This document shows positions 49,501 to 64,000 of a DNA stretch of 64,000 bases, piece by piece. A program made the position numbers and the translations under genes. The stretch comes from Pempheris klunzingeri (lineage: Eukaryota; Chordata; Actinopteri; Acropomatiformes; Pempheridae), in the NCBI RefSeq assembly GCF_042242105.1, contig NC_092029.1, forward strand, positions 19,392,885 through 19,456,884. Reading direction: 5' to 3'. The notes beneath the pieces were generated by a model. The model made no database searches and had not been told where the DNA came from. It worked only from the letters and a program-made list of their open reading frames with translations. Numbering within the stretch: the stretch's first letter is position 1; every line of letters begins with the position of its first letter.

Positions 49501-49697
49501 GCTTTGTTATTGTGAAGCTCTGTGAAGCCACCAATCAGAACGCTTTACGGCGTCTTTACGTACAACGTCATCGCGTCGTATTACCCGGTTGCGCGCGGGA
49601 GTTTTGGTTATCAAACAGTCGAACTCGGGAAGGAAACGGGCTCGTAGTGATTCCGCACAAATCTCCGCGTTCAGAGCCTATGATTACAGCACACAGG
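49501..49697 (+). promoter_or_regulatory. rad51: rad51 promoter and probable non-coding exon 1
   Basis: A CpG-rich stretch with a CCAAT box at 49532-49536 and a GCGCGCGGGAG word near 49590 that resembles an E2F site. It ends in a good donor (CACACAG then GTGAGA, exon end at 49697). A matching acceptor GTGTGCAG ends at 50123, 64 bases before the start codon, so a split 5' UTR as in mammalian RAD51 is likely. This is inference from splice signals. Confidence 0.5.
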
Positions 49698-50187
49698 TGA
49701 GACATGAGCTTTTACATGCGCCGAACTCTGCACCGTCCGCTGGTAGCTGAAGCTAGTTAGCACCGTGGCGAACTGACGCGGAAACAACCCCAATGCTAAT
49801 GAACTAGCAGCTTAATTGAGGAACTGTGTCAGTGAGACTGTGTCTTGAAATAACGCTGCTTTAGAGCAGTTCTGAAGCTAACCAACCGAGTACGTGAACA
49901 GCTACTGTTGTTTTAAATGTGTAATTTGTAAGTTAACGTTTATCTGTTCACTTCAGCTGCCTAACGTTTTCTGACGTCACTGTCTAATCGAGCAAAGAGT
50001 GGACTAAAGCTGAAGAAACCGATGTCGCCATTTTCGCACTTAAAACTTAACAACGCACATTTGATGCTTGGTAACCAGGTGTTAATAAGGAAATAAAAGC
50101 GCGCTAGAACAGTCAAGTGTGCAGACAAATCAAGATCTCGCAAAACAAGCGCTTTCCTCCGTGCACAAGCAGGTCTTGACGCTCGCC

Positions 50188-53889
<3,702 letters not shown>

Positions 53890-54269
53890 GCTGGCCGAGA
53901 GGCAGGAAGCAGCGGAGTGGTGGTGGTAAATATTACTGGAACCCCTGCTGGCTCACGCCTGGACTAAAGTGTTGTGCTTGTGGATCTTAACCCACGCTAC
54001 TGCCTTCGCTCAAAGCCTCGGCCTGATGGGTAATCAGGAGCTGAATGCCACAGGTTGTATGATTTGGTTTTACGCTGACTGAGATGGAGTCAGTGAGCCG
54101 GTCCAGGCTGCAGATCTGGCCTTCTGGAGCTCAGCTGTGAAACAGCAAGATGGACTGTTTTAGTTTTCTGCAAACTGAGGCTCTTTCATACTGAAGCACA
54201 TTGCACTCAACTAAGGAAAGAGACTTTTTCCTGCAGTTATAACCAAGAATACGTGCAAGATCTGTTATG

Positions 54270-54482
54270 CCATTATGAGATATTACTTCATAGTTACGGG
54301 ACATTTTTTGTAATTACAACTTAGTATCTCCGTAATTACAAAAAGCTAATTAGATCGTAATCTCTAATTACTCAGCAAAATTAAATCTTAATTACAAGAA
54401 CTGTATCTCATAATTGCCAGATCTTTACTACCTAATTACAGAAAAGCCCTCTCATAATTGGGTCTTAAGTTACTAATTACTG
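54270..54482. repeat. TAATTAC-rich cluster in the rad51 3' UTR
   Basis: Six exact TAATTAC words occur at 54311, 54333, 54365, 54389, 54433 and 54474, with further near matches such as CATAATTG. The spacing is uneven (22 to 44). It looks like a decayed minisatellite or repeat element. Confidence 0.6.
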
Positions 54483-54785
54483 GAAAGGGAAAAGTGCTGA
54501 GGAGGTTATAATTGCATGATGTGGGGGCTCAATCTTTTCTTTGTTGAATGCAATGCAGCTCTGTAGTTTCATCTAAGGAGTCCAACTATTATTTTGTCAA
54601 CTATTTTTAATAATTTGAGATCCTTTTTTCCGTGAACTTGTCTTGGTGGTGTCTTTGTTTTGGGGATCTGACAGTGAAGTATTTTGAGAGTGCTGAAATA
54701 TTATTTCGCAATGACTGCAATGTTTTCATGTCTTGCCAGCTGAACCTTCTGTATAGAAGCTTCATAGCCAAGTTAAATTAGTGTT

Positions 54786-54791
54786 AATAAA
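54786..54791 (+). terminator. Candidate poly(A) signal of rad51
   Basis: AATAAA about 900 bases past the stop. It is the best hexamer in the region. Confidence 0.6.
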
Positions 54792-54932
54792 CTGATGTCT
54801 CATTTGTTAGCATCAAAAGAATTGTATACTATAAACCCTATTGTCTATATAACCATATTGTCGGTCTTATGGATGATTACATGCATTTATCACTTAAACA
54901 CTCAAGAAATTCAGGTTTAATACAAAAAGAAT

Positions 54933-54938
54933 TTTATT
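54933..54938 (-). terminator. Candidate poly(A) signal of rmdn3
   Basis: TTTATT on + (AATAAA on -), 1.2 kb past the rmdn3 stop. The 54939-56170 stretch would be a long 3' UTR. Several other AT-rich hexamers exist. Confidence 0.5.
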
Positions 54939-56170
54939 CAGTGTTCTCCACGTGTCAATTAAGTGCATATCAATGTTTCATTGTGGGGTCAGAATGAAGA
55001 AATTTAACACGATATACACTGTTATCTCACAGCAGTGACAGCAAATTAACCTCAACATGAATTAAAAACAGAAAACAAGGTGCAATTAAAATATTAATCA
55101 GAAAATAGCTGCTGCGTTACCTTCACACAGAAAATAACGGGAACGTAAACACTCAAGGTTCAAAGGCAGCAAACACCCTCAAAGGAAAACTAGGGTGCAA
55201 GAGTATTGGGATCCTTCCACAGTCAGAGAGATGGCTTCATGCACTTTCTAATTTAACTTGAGTGGCTGCAAAGATTCAAACTGCAGTTTGAAATTGAAAC
55301 TTAACTGAAAAAATGAAGACTCATATTCAGATCTAAACACTCCAGTGTTTCTAATCTACATTAGTGAAGCGTCACTCGTCTCCATAAAACAGTCAAAGAG
55401 CAACTGAACTGGACCCAACACAACAGTGTTCAAATAAAAGTACGGTTTGTCAGATTTATTTCGTACCAACTCCAAAAGTCTCTCTCTCCCTTAAAGCTCT
55501 TAAAAGATCCCTGATCAAACTGGATTACCAGCTCTGTTTCCACATTATTTTACTATAACATTTCTCAGTCAGCGTCAGACTGCATGGTGGTAAATTACGA
55601 ACCCACTGCTCCTAAATACTCCAAACTCATTGGTCATCTTTTCCAAAAATCTAACTTAGAAAAATAAAAGTTGAACCACCAAAATTACAAAAAACAAACG
55701 AATTAATAAATAAGAATCTTCCATTTAGTGAAACTAGCTATGCAGATTATTTGCCCATGTCTTTAGAAGCCCGTCTCTGAGACCGGCGCTCCACAAATAA
55801 AACCAAAACCAGATAAATAGTTTGGGGTTTATTTGTTTTGTCATTTGGGTGATCTGATCCTTTAACTCTGTTGAAAATGAAATAAAACCTACTTGTTAAA
55901 AAAGCAAACAACTGGTCAAAAAACCTTACACGTTACAATATATATTACTCAGTGACACCGACTCAGTTAAGCCATGTTAAAGTCTGCAGAAAATAAATAT
56001 ACATCATCAAACTCCATATAAGTTCACAGTGACGGGATGACATCCACCAATGAAGGTAAAGAAAATGATGCCGCTTGTAGAGCACATGTGATTGGCGGCC
56101 TGACTAGCCAATCTGTGCCATCGGCTGACCGACGTCCTCTCCTTGTTCTCCTCAGTAGAAAAAAAGCAGC
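54939..56170 (-). other. rmdn3: rmdn3 3' UTR (probable)
   Basis: AT-rich sequence without open frames of interest between the rmdn3 stop and its likely poly(A) signal. The extent is inferred. Confidence 0.5.
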
Positions 56171-59100
56171 TCAGATTTTTCTGTCGGTTAAGACTTGAAG
56201 TTGAGCCTCCAGTTTTGATGTTTCTTCATCCTTGGAAATAAAGAGAAGGCAAGAACGCAATTAGTCTCACGTCTGCATACTCCGATGAGATTCTTCTGTA
56301 GCTTCATGACGCAGCTGTACACAGACAGGTCTGGTGGATATGGTGTGGCTGTGGCAGACGGTTAAAATGGGAAAGTGAAGTGTGCTCTTACATTATCAGT
56401 GTTTGTGGGCATCTTCAGAGCGAGCTCAGTCCAGTTTGTGGCCTCAGAGAGGTTTCCCAGCTCCTTGTGACACTACGAGACAAACATGACTGTGTTTAAA
56501 GTGGACCAATCACAACACACTGACAGTGAAGACAGAGCTAAAACACACACCCTAGAAATGATTCTTAAACTCTAGTAATGTTCACCAATCATTTATTATT
56601 CAACCCTTTGACTCCTCCTGTTTCTACTCAGCCGTTAAGTCATAATGGGTTCTGTTGCCTTCATGTCCGACAGCTTCTCAGGGAAAAGAAGTAATTCTTT
56701 CATATCGTCGACATGGTTTACCTTTGCGATGAAGAGCCTCACTGTCTTGGAGAAACCTGGACTGAGTTCCTCTGCCTGGGAGTTCACACAGTACACAAGA
56801 CAAAGTTTTAACACTGTTTTACAATCACATGTCCATGTAGAATACTACATGAGGAGCCTGCCAACAGTGAGGACCCACAGAACGCAAAACCAAGTTTCTC
56901 AAAGCACTGCTGGTAAGCAGTACCCTAGTATTTCAAGACAAATACCATGTTACTGCTGCGTTCCTGGTTTGATCCCAGCCATGATCCTCTGCTGCATGTC
57001 CTCAACCCTTCACTCTCCCTGAGTTTTCTGGGTGTCTATTCTATCATACTATCAATACAAAAAGACCATTCCTTTAAATACATACTATTTAACATTAAAA
57101 TACTTAAATGCCACAAAAAAAGCAAGCAGTAGGCTGACCAACGCTGTTTTAGCCTAACTAGGACTGCAAATTAGCTTCAGCTAGACACCCTGAACACATT
57201 ACATCTACTGCATTGCTTTGCCTTGTGTAACAATGTTTGTCTGTAGAGTCCCTGTTGAATAAACTGATGAAATTAACAAGTAAATGGGAGGGTAATATAT
57301 AAAAAAAAAAGACAACATTTGACTCATAGCTGTGGATCCTGGAGTTTCTGAGACTCCTCTGAATGTGCTTTGCCTTTCTAGCACAAAGTCACGCAAGTTG
57401 TTGGATAAAGTTGTAAGCTGCTCATTTATGATAAGCAAGCTTGACCCTCCCAAAGCAAGATACACAAAATGAGGCAGAGAAGGACTGTTCAGTACTGTGG
57501 GATCCTCTGCTCATCTCTCCCTTCAAACTGGGTGTATATTGTGAGGATATTAGGACACAATTAGGGTGAGGCAGCAGAAATCTACCTTGAGGAAATTCTC
57601 GAGGGCGTCATGCAGGGTGGAGGTGGGTGGGCTCTGGTAGAGGGCAGCAGCTGCCTTCTTCTCCAACCAGTCCAGAGTGGCTACCTGTGGAGACAAAGCC
57701 AAACTACACTTTAAACTCCCCAAGTCTTCAAATGTGGCCGTGCAGAATGAGTAGAAACACGTGGACTGAAGCGGCTGCCTCAGGGTCCCAGTGTTGGTAT
57801 TCATTTGGATGCATAGGAGAAGACCAGAGTTAACAATAACAGCCCCTTGTCACACCTCATAGCACCATCTGCCCAGCAGGTAGAAACACATGGGCTCATC
57901 ATCTCTGAGGGCAATGGCACGGTCCAGATGCTCCTGGGTGGAGAGAAAACAAATCTAAAGATTAGATCCAAAATGAACTTTGAACAAAACATTAGTTCAG
58001 TGGCCAAATGTTGAGACACACCAGGTGTACCTTTAATATGTGGCTGCTCTTCAGCTTGCCGTGCATGCTCTCGTGCTGGGACGTCTGTCCTGTCAGCACA
58101 GCAAACCTGGAGACAAAAACGTCAAAAAATAACAAGTGCTCACCGGTGGGGGCGAGCTCTACACAAAAGGTGAAACCCAGAATGGTACACGTTCAGTTTG
58201 CTGTGCTCACCGTCTTACCATTTGTGACACTCCGCACTCAGGCCATTCTTCTTCAGGGCCAACTCTGCCTCCTCTCGACCTACAACACCAGCTCACAGTT
58301 CAATAATGAAAACTACAACAGACTTGTTGGTGGAAACAGTTGCACTAGGTTATGTTCAGAGTTTTTTTTTAGTTAACTGAACCCGGAATAGATTGGAAAA
58401 GTATAAAATGAGTGTTTAAATATGCTGCATTACATAACAGCTCTACAATGTGCAGCTGCTACCTTAGAAATCAACAGGAGGGACTGAGTTTCACGGAGTG
58501 CTGAGATAAACATGCTCATTCACTCTACCAGTATTCCTCTCTTGCCTCACTCACAGCACAGTTTTTATATTATTCCTATTTCTCCGTTGTAATGACCCGT
58601 TCCTCTTGACCGAAGGAGGCAGATCAAGCGCTCCATTTGTCCGGTAAACTCTGCAGCCGTGATGACCTGGGATAACTCTGAAGGGAAATTACAGCATCTG
58701 GAGCACCATGCGAGTCATCTGAGCCACGCTGCGGGGGCCATGCTAGTAGGCTAACCGCTCCGTGTTATTTATATTCATGGGTTGGTTTACTGTAGCTTTG
58801 TTTTACTTTACTGTTCTGTTTGAATAGAGTTCAACATAATAACCATACTATTGGATGTACGTGATCATTACCTTGCTGTGCGTATGTCTTTTTCTCCTCT
58901 TTGTCCTCAGTGGACTCATACATATCGCTGTAAGCCCGAGCCAGTCGCCATAGAAACTCCCTGTTGTCTCCATACTGCGCACACAGAACCAGAAAAATAC
59001 CAGTTAAAGTGCTTCTTACAGTGTGTGTGTGTGTGTGTGTGTGTGTGTCTGTGTGTGTGTGTGGCAGTTTCAGCACTGGTTTCCCATCAAGTGACCAATG

Positions 59101-62100
59101 AGGCAGAGTTCTGTCCCTCACCTCTGCTCTATTGTCCAGCAGCAGGCGAAATCCTTCTGCCTTTAAACTGGCATCTCCCGTGTGGAGGATGTCACTCTGA
59201 GCCAGGAGAAGAGCCAGCTCCCCACTGGGAACTTCAGCCACCAGCTGCAGGCTCCTGTCATCATCATCATCCTCCTCCTCCTCCTCCTCCTCATCTAGTC
59301 CTCTCTCCTCCACCTCTTCTTCCTGGGAGTCTTCCTGCCGGAGCGTGAGGACAGTGGCACAGCTCCTGTCCTCCTCTTCCTCAGACTCCTGTTCGGGCTC
59401 TTGCTCACCTTCCTCTCTGTCTGTGTCCCGATCTGTGTAGTCGGACTCGGCATAGGCTGTCGAGTACCTACAACGCACACAGAAATGACATTCACAAAAT
59501 TCAACAGCACTTTTTAGAATGATTGCTGCATGACACGATATTCCACAGAACATACTTAGTGTTATCACAGGGGTTTAGTCTTTGATAGAAAGTCGTCTCT
59601 ATCTATTTTAGTTTCAGAATCAAAACCTGGGCAAGTACATTTTAAACTACTGGCAATAATCGATATCACAAAAGGTGAATGAAAAACATTTTTTTGCACT
59701 TTGGGGAAACAATCCCTTTTATTTCATGATAAATGTGACTGCTGTATTAGAGAGAAAGTTACAGTAGCTTGTCAGTTGTACATGAAACAAAGTACGCTAT
59801 TACAGCCCAAAGATCGGCATCAGCACTGTGCGAACACAAAGGGCTCCAACACAAAAACAGACTAGTTCGGCAAAAAATGTTTAACCTGAGTGAACCTTTA
59901 CCGCAACGCAGCATCATTCAACACTTAAATCAATACATGCAAGCGCAAATCCAATAGCTTTTGGAATGCTGCACTTCCACGGTTTAGCTCCAGATTGTCA
60001 AGACAGAGGGTAAAAATTCTAGTCATAATTACTGTCTAGAGCAGTGTAACATTACAAGAAAGGAAGTGCAGGAATACAACACGAGCCTTAAAACTCATGG
60101 ATCTGTTACTCCAACCGGCCTTACTTGATTGTAAAAACCCAGTAGGAATGAAAGTCACTTAGCAACACATGGTACAATCTAACTGTCTATAACTGTCTTA
60201 GAGATTAAGACGCATTACCTGATGAAGCTTGTAAAGAATCCCATTAAAACTGGCCACAGTTGTATCACACCTGCATCTCAGCCTGACCTAGTTCTACACA
60301 GCTCACTGCTGGACTGAAAGACCATTACTCAAAGCCTCTTTTTTGCCCCTTAATCTGCCCCACAAGCCAAAGACACCAACAGCAACAAAATAAGATACAA
60401 CAAAAAGTACTTATGACTAAAGTGATAAAAATGACTCTTAAACCAAACAGATATTGAATATTGGAGAAATAATTGATGCAACTTAATTAATCATACCCAT
60501 AATAAAATATAATGTACAAGATGGTGCCACCAGAAAATGTAAACAGTAGACCAAATCACAAAAAAGTCAACATGTTGCTTTGTAACAACAGCTGCTGATG
60601 ACATACCCTCCTTCGCTGGTCTCTTCGTTCGTGCTGGTCATACCCTGGCTGGCAGTGAAGTAGATGGAACTGGAGCTGGTCGAGTCAGTGCGTTCCCTGT
60701 TGACATGGCGACGCCGACGCACCCGCTGACTGTCCTCCACTCCCTTTCTGAGTGTGGTGGACAAGCAACACATATAAACAATCAGTCAAACACCACCAAT
60801 AACCTCCATGTGGAGAGCCAGCCCCGCTTTGAACACTCACCCCATTATTAGAACACCCTGATTATTGTAACAATCCACTTTTTTGGGTGCCAAACGCTGC
60901 TGCTGGAGCCTCATGCATTCTGTGATCTTTAGATGCCCGTACAGACACGCCTCATGCTGCTGGTGCAATATGCTAAAACCTAACCTGTTTCCTGCCGAGT
61001 TATGGCTTTCGTTGCACAGCAGCTGGAGTTGGTTGGGCTTGATGTGCTGAGGCAGCTTCTACACAACCCAAAACCTGTCTGGTCTCATGTGGTGCGAGAC
61101 TGTAGCCTTATATGCCTATACGACAATGTGCCGGGCAAGAGGACTAACAAATCAACACCAAACACCTCGAGGAGCCAGAAATTGTGGCTGGTTGGGCGCA
61201 AGTCATTCCTTAGCAACTGTCATGGTGAAATAGGAGAGACTAAACATATAAGAGCTAGAGCAGAATTATCTATGATATTTACATACATTTACATTTAAGT
61301 GAGTGATGACTGAGTATGAAATATGAAGCAGCAGAAACAACATGGAACCTTTTTCAAATTATATCAAATTACTATAGAAAATATTGCAGTTTAACAGTTT
61401 TTGTCCATCCAGCATGATTCAACTTTAATGGCCCTGATGTCAAACTCTCAAAACACCATCGCTTACTTGACGTCCTGAATGATCTGCAGAGCGATGTCCT
61501 GCAGGCCGCCCCTCAGCTCAGCCACCTCTGAACGCAGCGAGGACACACAGCTCAGCACCTGGTCCAGCTGGTTCCTAAGCTCCAGCTGCTGCTCAGGCGA
61601 CAGGCCCTGCACCACCGCCTCCACTGCTGCCAGGGCCTGCTGCTGGGCCTCCGCCTCTGGGGGTGGAGACAGAGCATGTAAGACATGTAGGTCTGGGCTT
61701 GTTCTCAATTCAGTCAATCTTGTACCCATACGTGTACCACAATCCCCAGCTTTTCTCCCGCGCTCCAAACCTGAACCAATCCATCCTATTTTCCTCTGCT
61801 TATCCAGGTGAGAGCTAGCCCAGACTCCCCTCTCCGCGTCCATTCACATCCTGCAGCTGCTGAACATGTGGGATTGTGATGCAAAATGTCCTTCTAACAA
61901 CCACTGACCTGCAATCTAACCTGATCTCTAAACCATAGTTACTTTAAACTGTGGTCGGCCCGGACTGCAATGCATTTTGGGTAAAATCCCTCTACCTTAC
62001 ACGACTTTGCCATGTGGTACACACGATTCATCAGGCAGGATCGAAACGTTGTCATTAATAGAAGCTTGTTTTGTATCTTGGAGTGAGACACGCAGTTCAT

Positions 62101-62177
62101 TAACATAACTGAGGGTGCTCTTCTTTCATCTTTTTTAGATCATTTGATTGATGCCCTTATGCAGTGGGAACCGAGCA

Positions 62178-62215
<38 letters not shown>

Positions 62216-62479
62216 GCGTCTTTACAAAAAGCTGGCATCAGTACCAGGCAGAGCACAGCCGAACCGAGCCAACCCACCCTGGGCGTCCAGCGTCTCCAGC
62301 AGCAGCGATGCTCCATCCGCCCCGTCGAACAGCCGGGGGGCCGGCATGACCTCCAGCCCCAGCCTCTGGGATTTTCTCTTACTGACCTCTCTGTAAATTA
62401 TGAAGGCAATCAAGCCCAAGCCGGCGGTAGCTCCGACAGCCAGCCCAATTAACCCGTTCCTCCCAAGCGGTGTGTTCAT
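56171..62479 (-). CDS. rmdn3: Regulator of microtubule dynamics 3 (PTPIP51), ER-mitochondria tether
   Basis: Twelve exons in phase: 62479-62278, 61656-61467, 60747-60607, 59467-59122, 58974-58872, 58279-58219, 58106-58031, 57933-57856, 57684-57586, 56775-56722, 56472-56392, 56230-56171. The product is 496 aa; human RMDN3 is 470. A membrane anchor (residues 10-30) is followed by a coiled coil (about 68-130), a basic RVRRRRH run, an FFAT-like motif IYFTASQG (159-166), a long acidic stretch with poly-Asp and poly-Glu, and TPR-like helices (294-477; [23 protein letters not shown]). RMDN3 sits in the outer mitochondrial membrane and binds VAP proteins on the ER. The ATG at 62479 is chosen because upstream in-frame codons give only a GTG. 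It converges on rad51, as in human. Confidence 0.95.
59022..59063. repeat. GT microsatellite in rmdn3 intron 4
   Basis: About twenty GT units with one interruption, between exon 5 and exon 4 of rmdn3. Confidence 0.9.
59236..59290 (-). repeat. Asp/Glu-coding trinucleotide run in rmdn3 exon 4
   Basis: Consecutive TCA and TCC triplets on + encode about five Asp and eight Glu in the acidic region of the protein. Confidence 0.8.
62178..62217. repeat. TC/AC compound microsatellite in rmdn3 intron 1
   Basis: A TC run passes directly into an AC run, 61 bases from the exon 1 donor. Confidence 0.9.
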
Positions 62480-64000
62480 CTCTCCACACACCGCAGACGC
62501 AGGTCGTTTATTACTCGCGTTGGCGTCAGTTACTCACGAATGCCAATTTCAGAAGTGACCAACCATGAGTACATGTAGTTAAACCTCAGGGTGCCACCGA
62601 CGTGACTGGAGCCTCTTGACGCAACGTTCAGATGACGGTAGTTCAGTAAATAGAGCTGACACTGCTAGGACGTTAGCCTAACGTCATTAGCCTTTCTCCG
62701 TTAGAGCGTTCACTAGCTAACAACACTGTGGCGACTTCTAATAAGCTTGACGCAGATATTAAAATCTTCCTCAGGGACCTCAGACATCTACCTCGACGAC
62801 ACGTTTCAGAAGTAAAAGAGTCCGCTGACAGGGAGGCAAGAAGTGCTGATTTAAGTCGGTCAGCTGCGAGGATGCTATGAAAATGTACAGTGTGACTGCA
62901 TCACATCAGCAGCATCAATGACCGCATGGGAGTATGACTTCCGGTTCCAACTTCCAAAATAAAACGTGTTGACAAATTTGATATGCCATTTCCGCCAGGA
63001 CTAAAAAGTAAAATAGAAATACTGAAAGTCTAAATTATTAGATACTTAGCTTCACACAGTATAGTAGATACAGAGTTAGATAGTATAGTTAGTTAGTTAG
63101 TTATAGTTGTTAACGTACTCTTTTAATACATTTTTCTTGGTGAAAATTTGCATCACTCCCTTGTTTTGGTGATCTATTCTGTCTTTCTTTTCCATTGATT
63201 TTTTTCTGTGACTTTTGATTCATATTAAAAGGATAGTGTTCATTCACATCATGATAAGTGATATGATAAGTTAGGTGAGAAAACCTGTAGAACATGCTGG
63301 GAAGACTACCCACAATGCCTGGTAGTGGCTGAGAACCCCTGTGGACATAACCCAGATATGCAAGATGGACAATGGATGAAACATGCCAAGAATGTCATTC
63401 ATGATGAGGTGAAGTCAGCATGACAGATACCTGCAGGGAGGAAACAGAGATGGCTCAAAAAGCCAACAGGTGCTACATAGCTGATTGTTGATGTGGTCGG
63501 TTGGGTGTGTAGTGCTAATCACAAAGTTTAAACAGTAAAGACCTCATCAAGATTCCTGTAGGAATAAAATAAAGACTTGATCACAGAAATATTAAAGCCA
63601 ATTAAATGTACTGGGAAGATCACATGTAAAAACAACAAGGGCCCTAAAACAGAGCCCTTGCTGATAATGATACCTGATGCTGAGAAGGATAGTTTACACA
63701 AGTTTACTGCTTGATATGTTCAGTTGAATAAAGGGTGACAATGATAATCCTAGGAGGAATGCAGTCAGACCAGTTCAGCATATTCACAGAAATGTAGGAC
63801 TTGGCCGTACGCATACAGGAAACACTTGCAGGCATGAGTGAATGGACAGCCACTACAGGCCCTAAGACAAGAAATGTGAACCACTGCTTCATCTTTATTA
63901 TGTCCTAATCATAATTTTGTCAGTTATTCTAGTGACTGTTGTATTCATAGCTATATGAGAATATTTCCTGAACATAGAAATAGAAATGTTTGAAAGGTGT
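62480..64000. other. Region upstream of rmdn3
   Basis: It holds the rmdn3 promoter and 5' UTR near 62480-62700. From about 62950 to the end no gene, RNA gene or recognisable element was found. A short AGTT tetramer run lies at 63086-63102. The small open frames here are short and unsupported. Confidence 0.55.

Larger units (their letters stand above)
53890..54932. other. rad51 3' UTR and short gap to the rmdn3 3' UTR
   Basis: The rad51 3' UTR runs to an AATAAA at 54786-54791. Only about 140 bases separate it from the likely rmdn3 poly(A) signal at 54933-54938 on -, so the two transcripts end tail-to-tail and may overlap. Confidence 0.65.

Overview
The window is vertebrate nuclear DNA, most likely from a ray-finned (percomorph-type) teleost. 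The genes are intron-rich with GT-AG splicing and compact introns, the encoded proteins are close to vertebrate families, and the repeats (an L2-like LINE with a TTGAA tail, Tc1/mariner and hAT relics, CA/GT microsatellites) are typical of fish. All gene models were built by hand by joining exons at splice sites and checking that phase is kept to the stop codon. No database search was run.

Layout from left to right: (1) 2-3139, the 3' end of the large terminal exon of znf292 on +. (2) 5219-6043, a single-coding-exon connexin on - (gjb7-like). (3) 8726-13975, smim8 on +, two coding exons, with an antisense, 5'-truncated L2-like LINE filling most of its intron. (4) 15792-22769, ddx51 on -, 16 coding exons, 673 aa, with a TA-flanked MITE in intron 5. 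(5) 23376-47242, cenpe on +, 55 coding exons, 2549 aa, ending in a CKTQ farnesylation box; ddx51 and cenpe diverge from a shared region of about 600 bp. (6) 47243-49500, a repeat-rich gap with a Tc1-like relic and a decayed copy of a cenpe 3' exon. (7) 50188-53889, rad51 on +, nine coding exons, 338 aa. (8) 56171-62479, rmdn3 on -, 12 coding exons, 496 aa, tail-to-tail with rad51.

The genes do not form one pathway. Two blocks keep their human order and orientation: znf292-gjb7-smim8 (human 6q) and rad51-rmdn3 (human 15q15). They are joined here by ddx51 (human 12q) and cenpe (human 4q), so the window records rearrangement between ancestral blocks. rad51 and cenpe are both cell-cycle genes (recombination and kinetochore motility), ddx51 acts in ribosome biogenesis, and rmdn3 is an ER-mitochondria tether.

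The most notable observations are the phase-0 exon-cassette expansion in the cenpe coiled coil, the cenpe exon relic downstream of cenpe, a Pro-to-Thr change in helicase motif Ib of ddx51, a GC-AG intron in cenpe, the 521-bp MITE with well-preserved ends, and a 44-bp tandem repeat inside the LINE 3' region. I see no clearly undescribed biological system. These are conserved vertebrate genes with lineage-specific embellishments.
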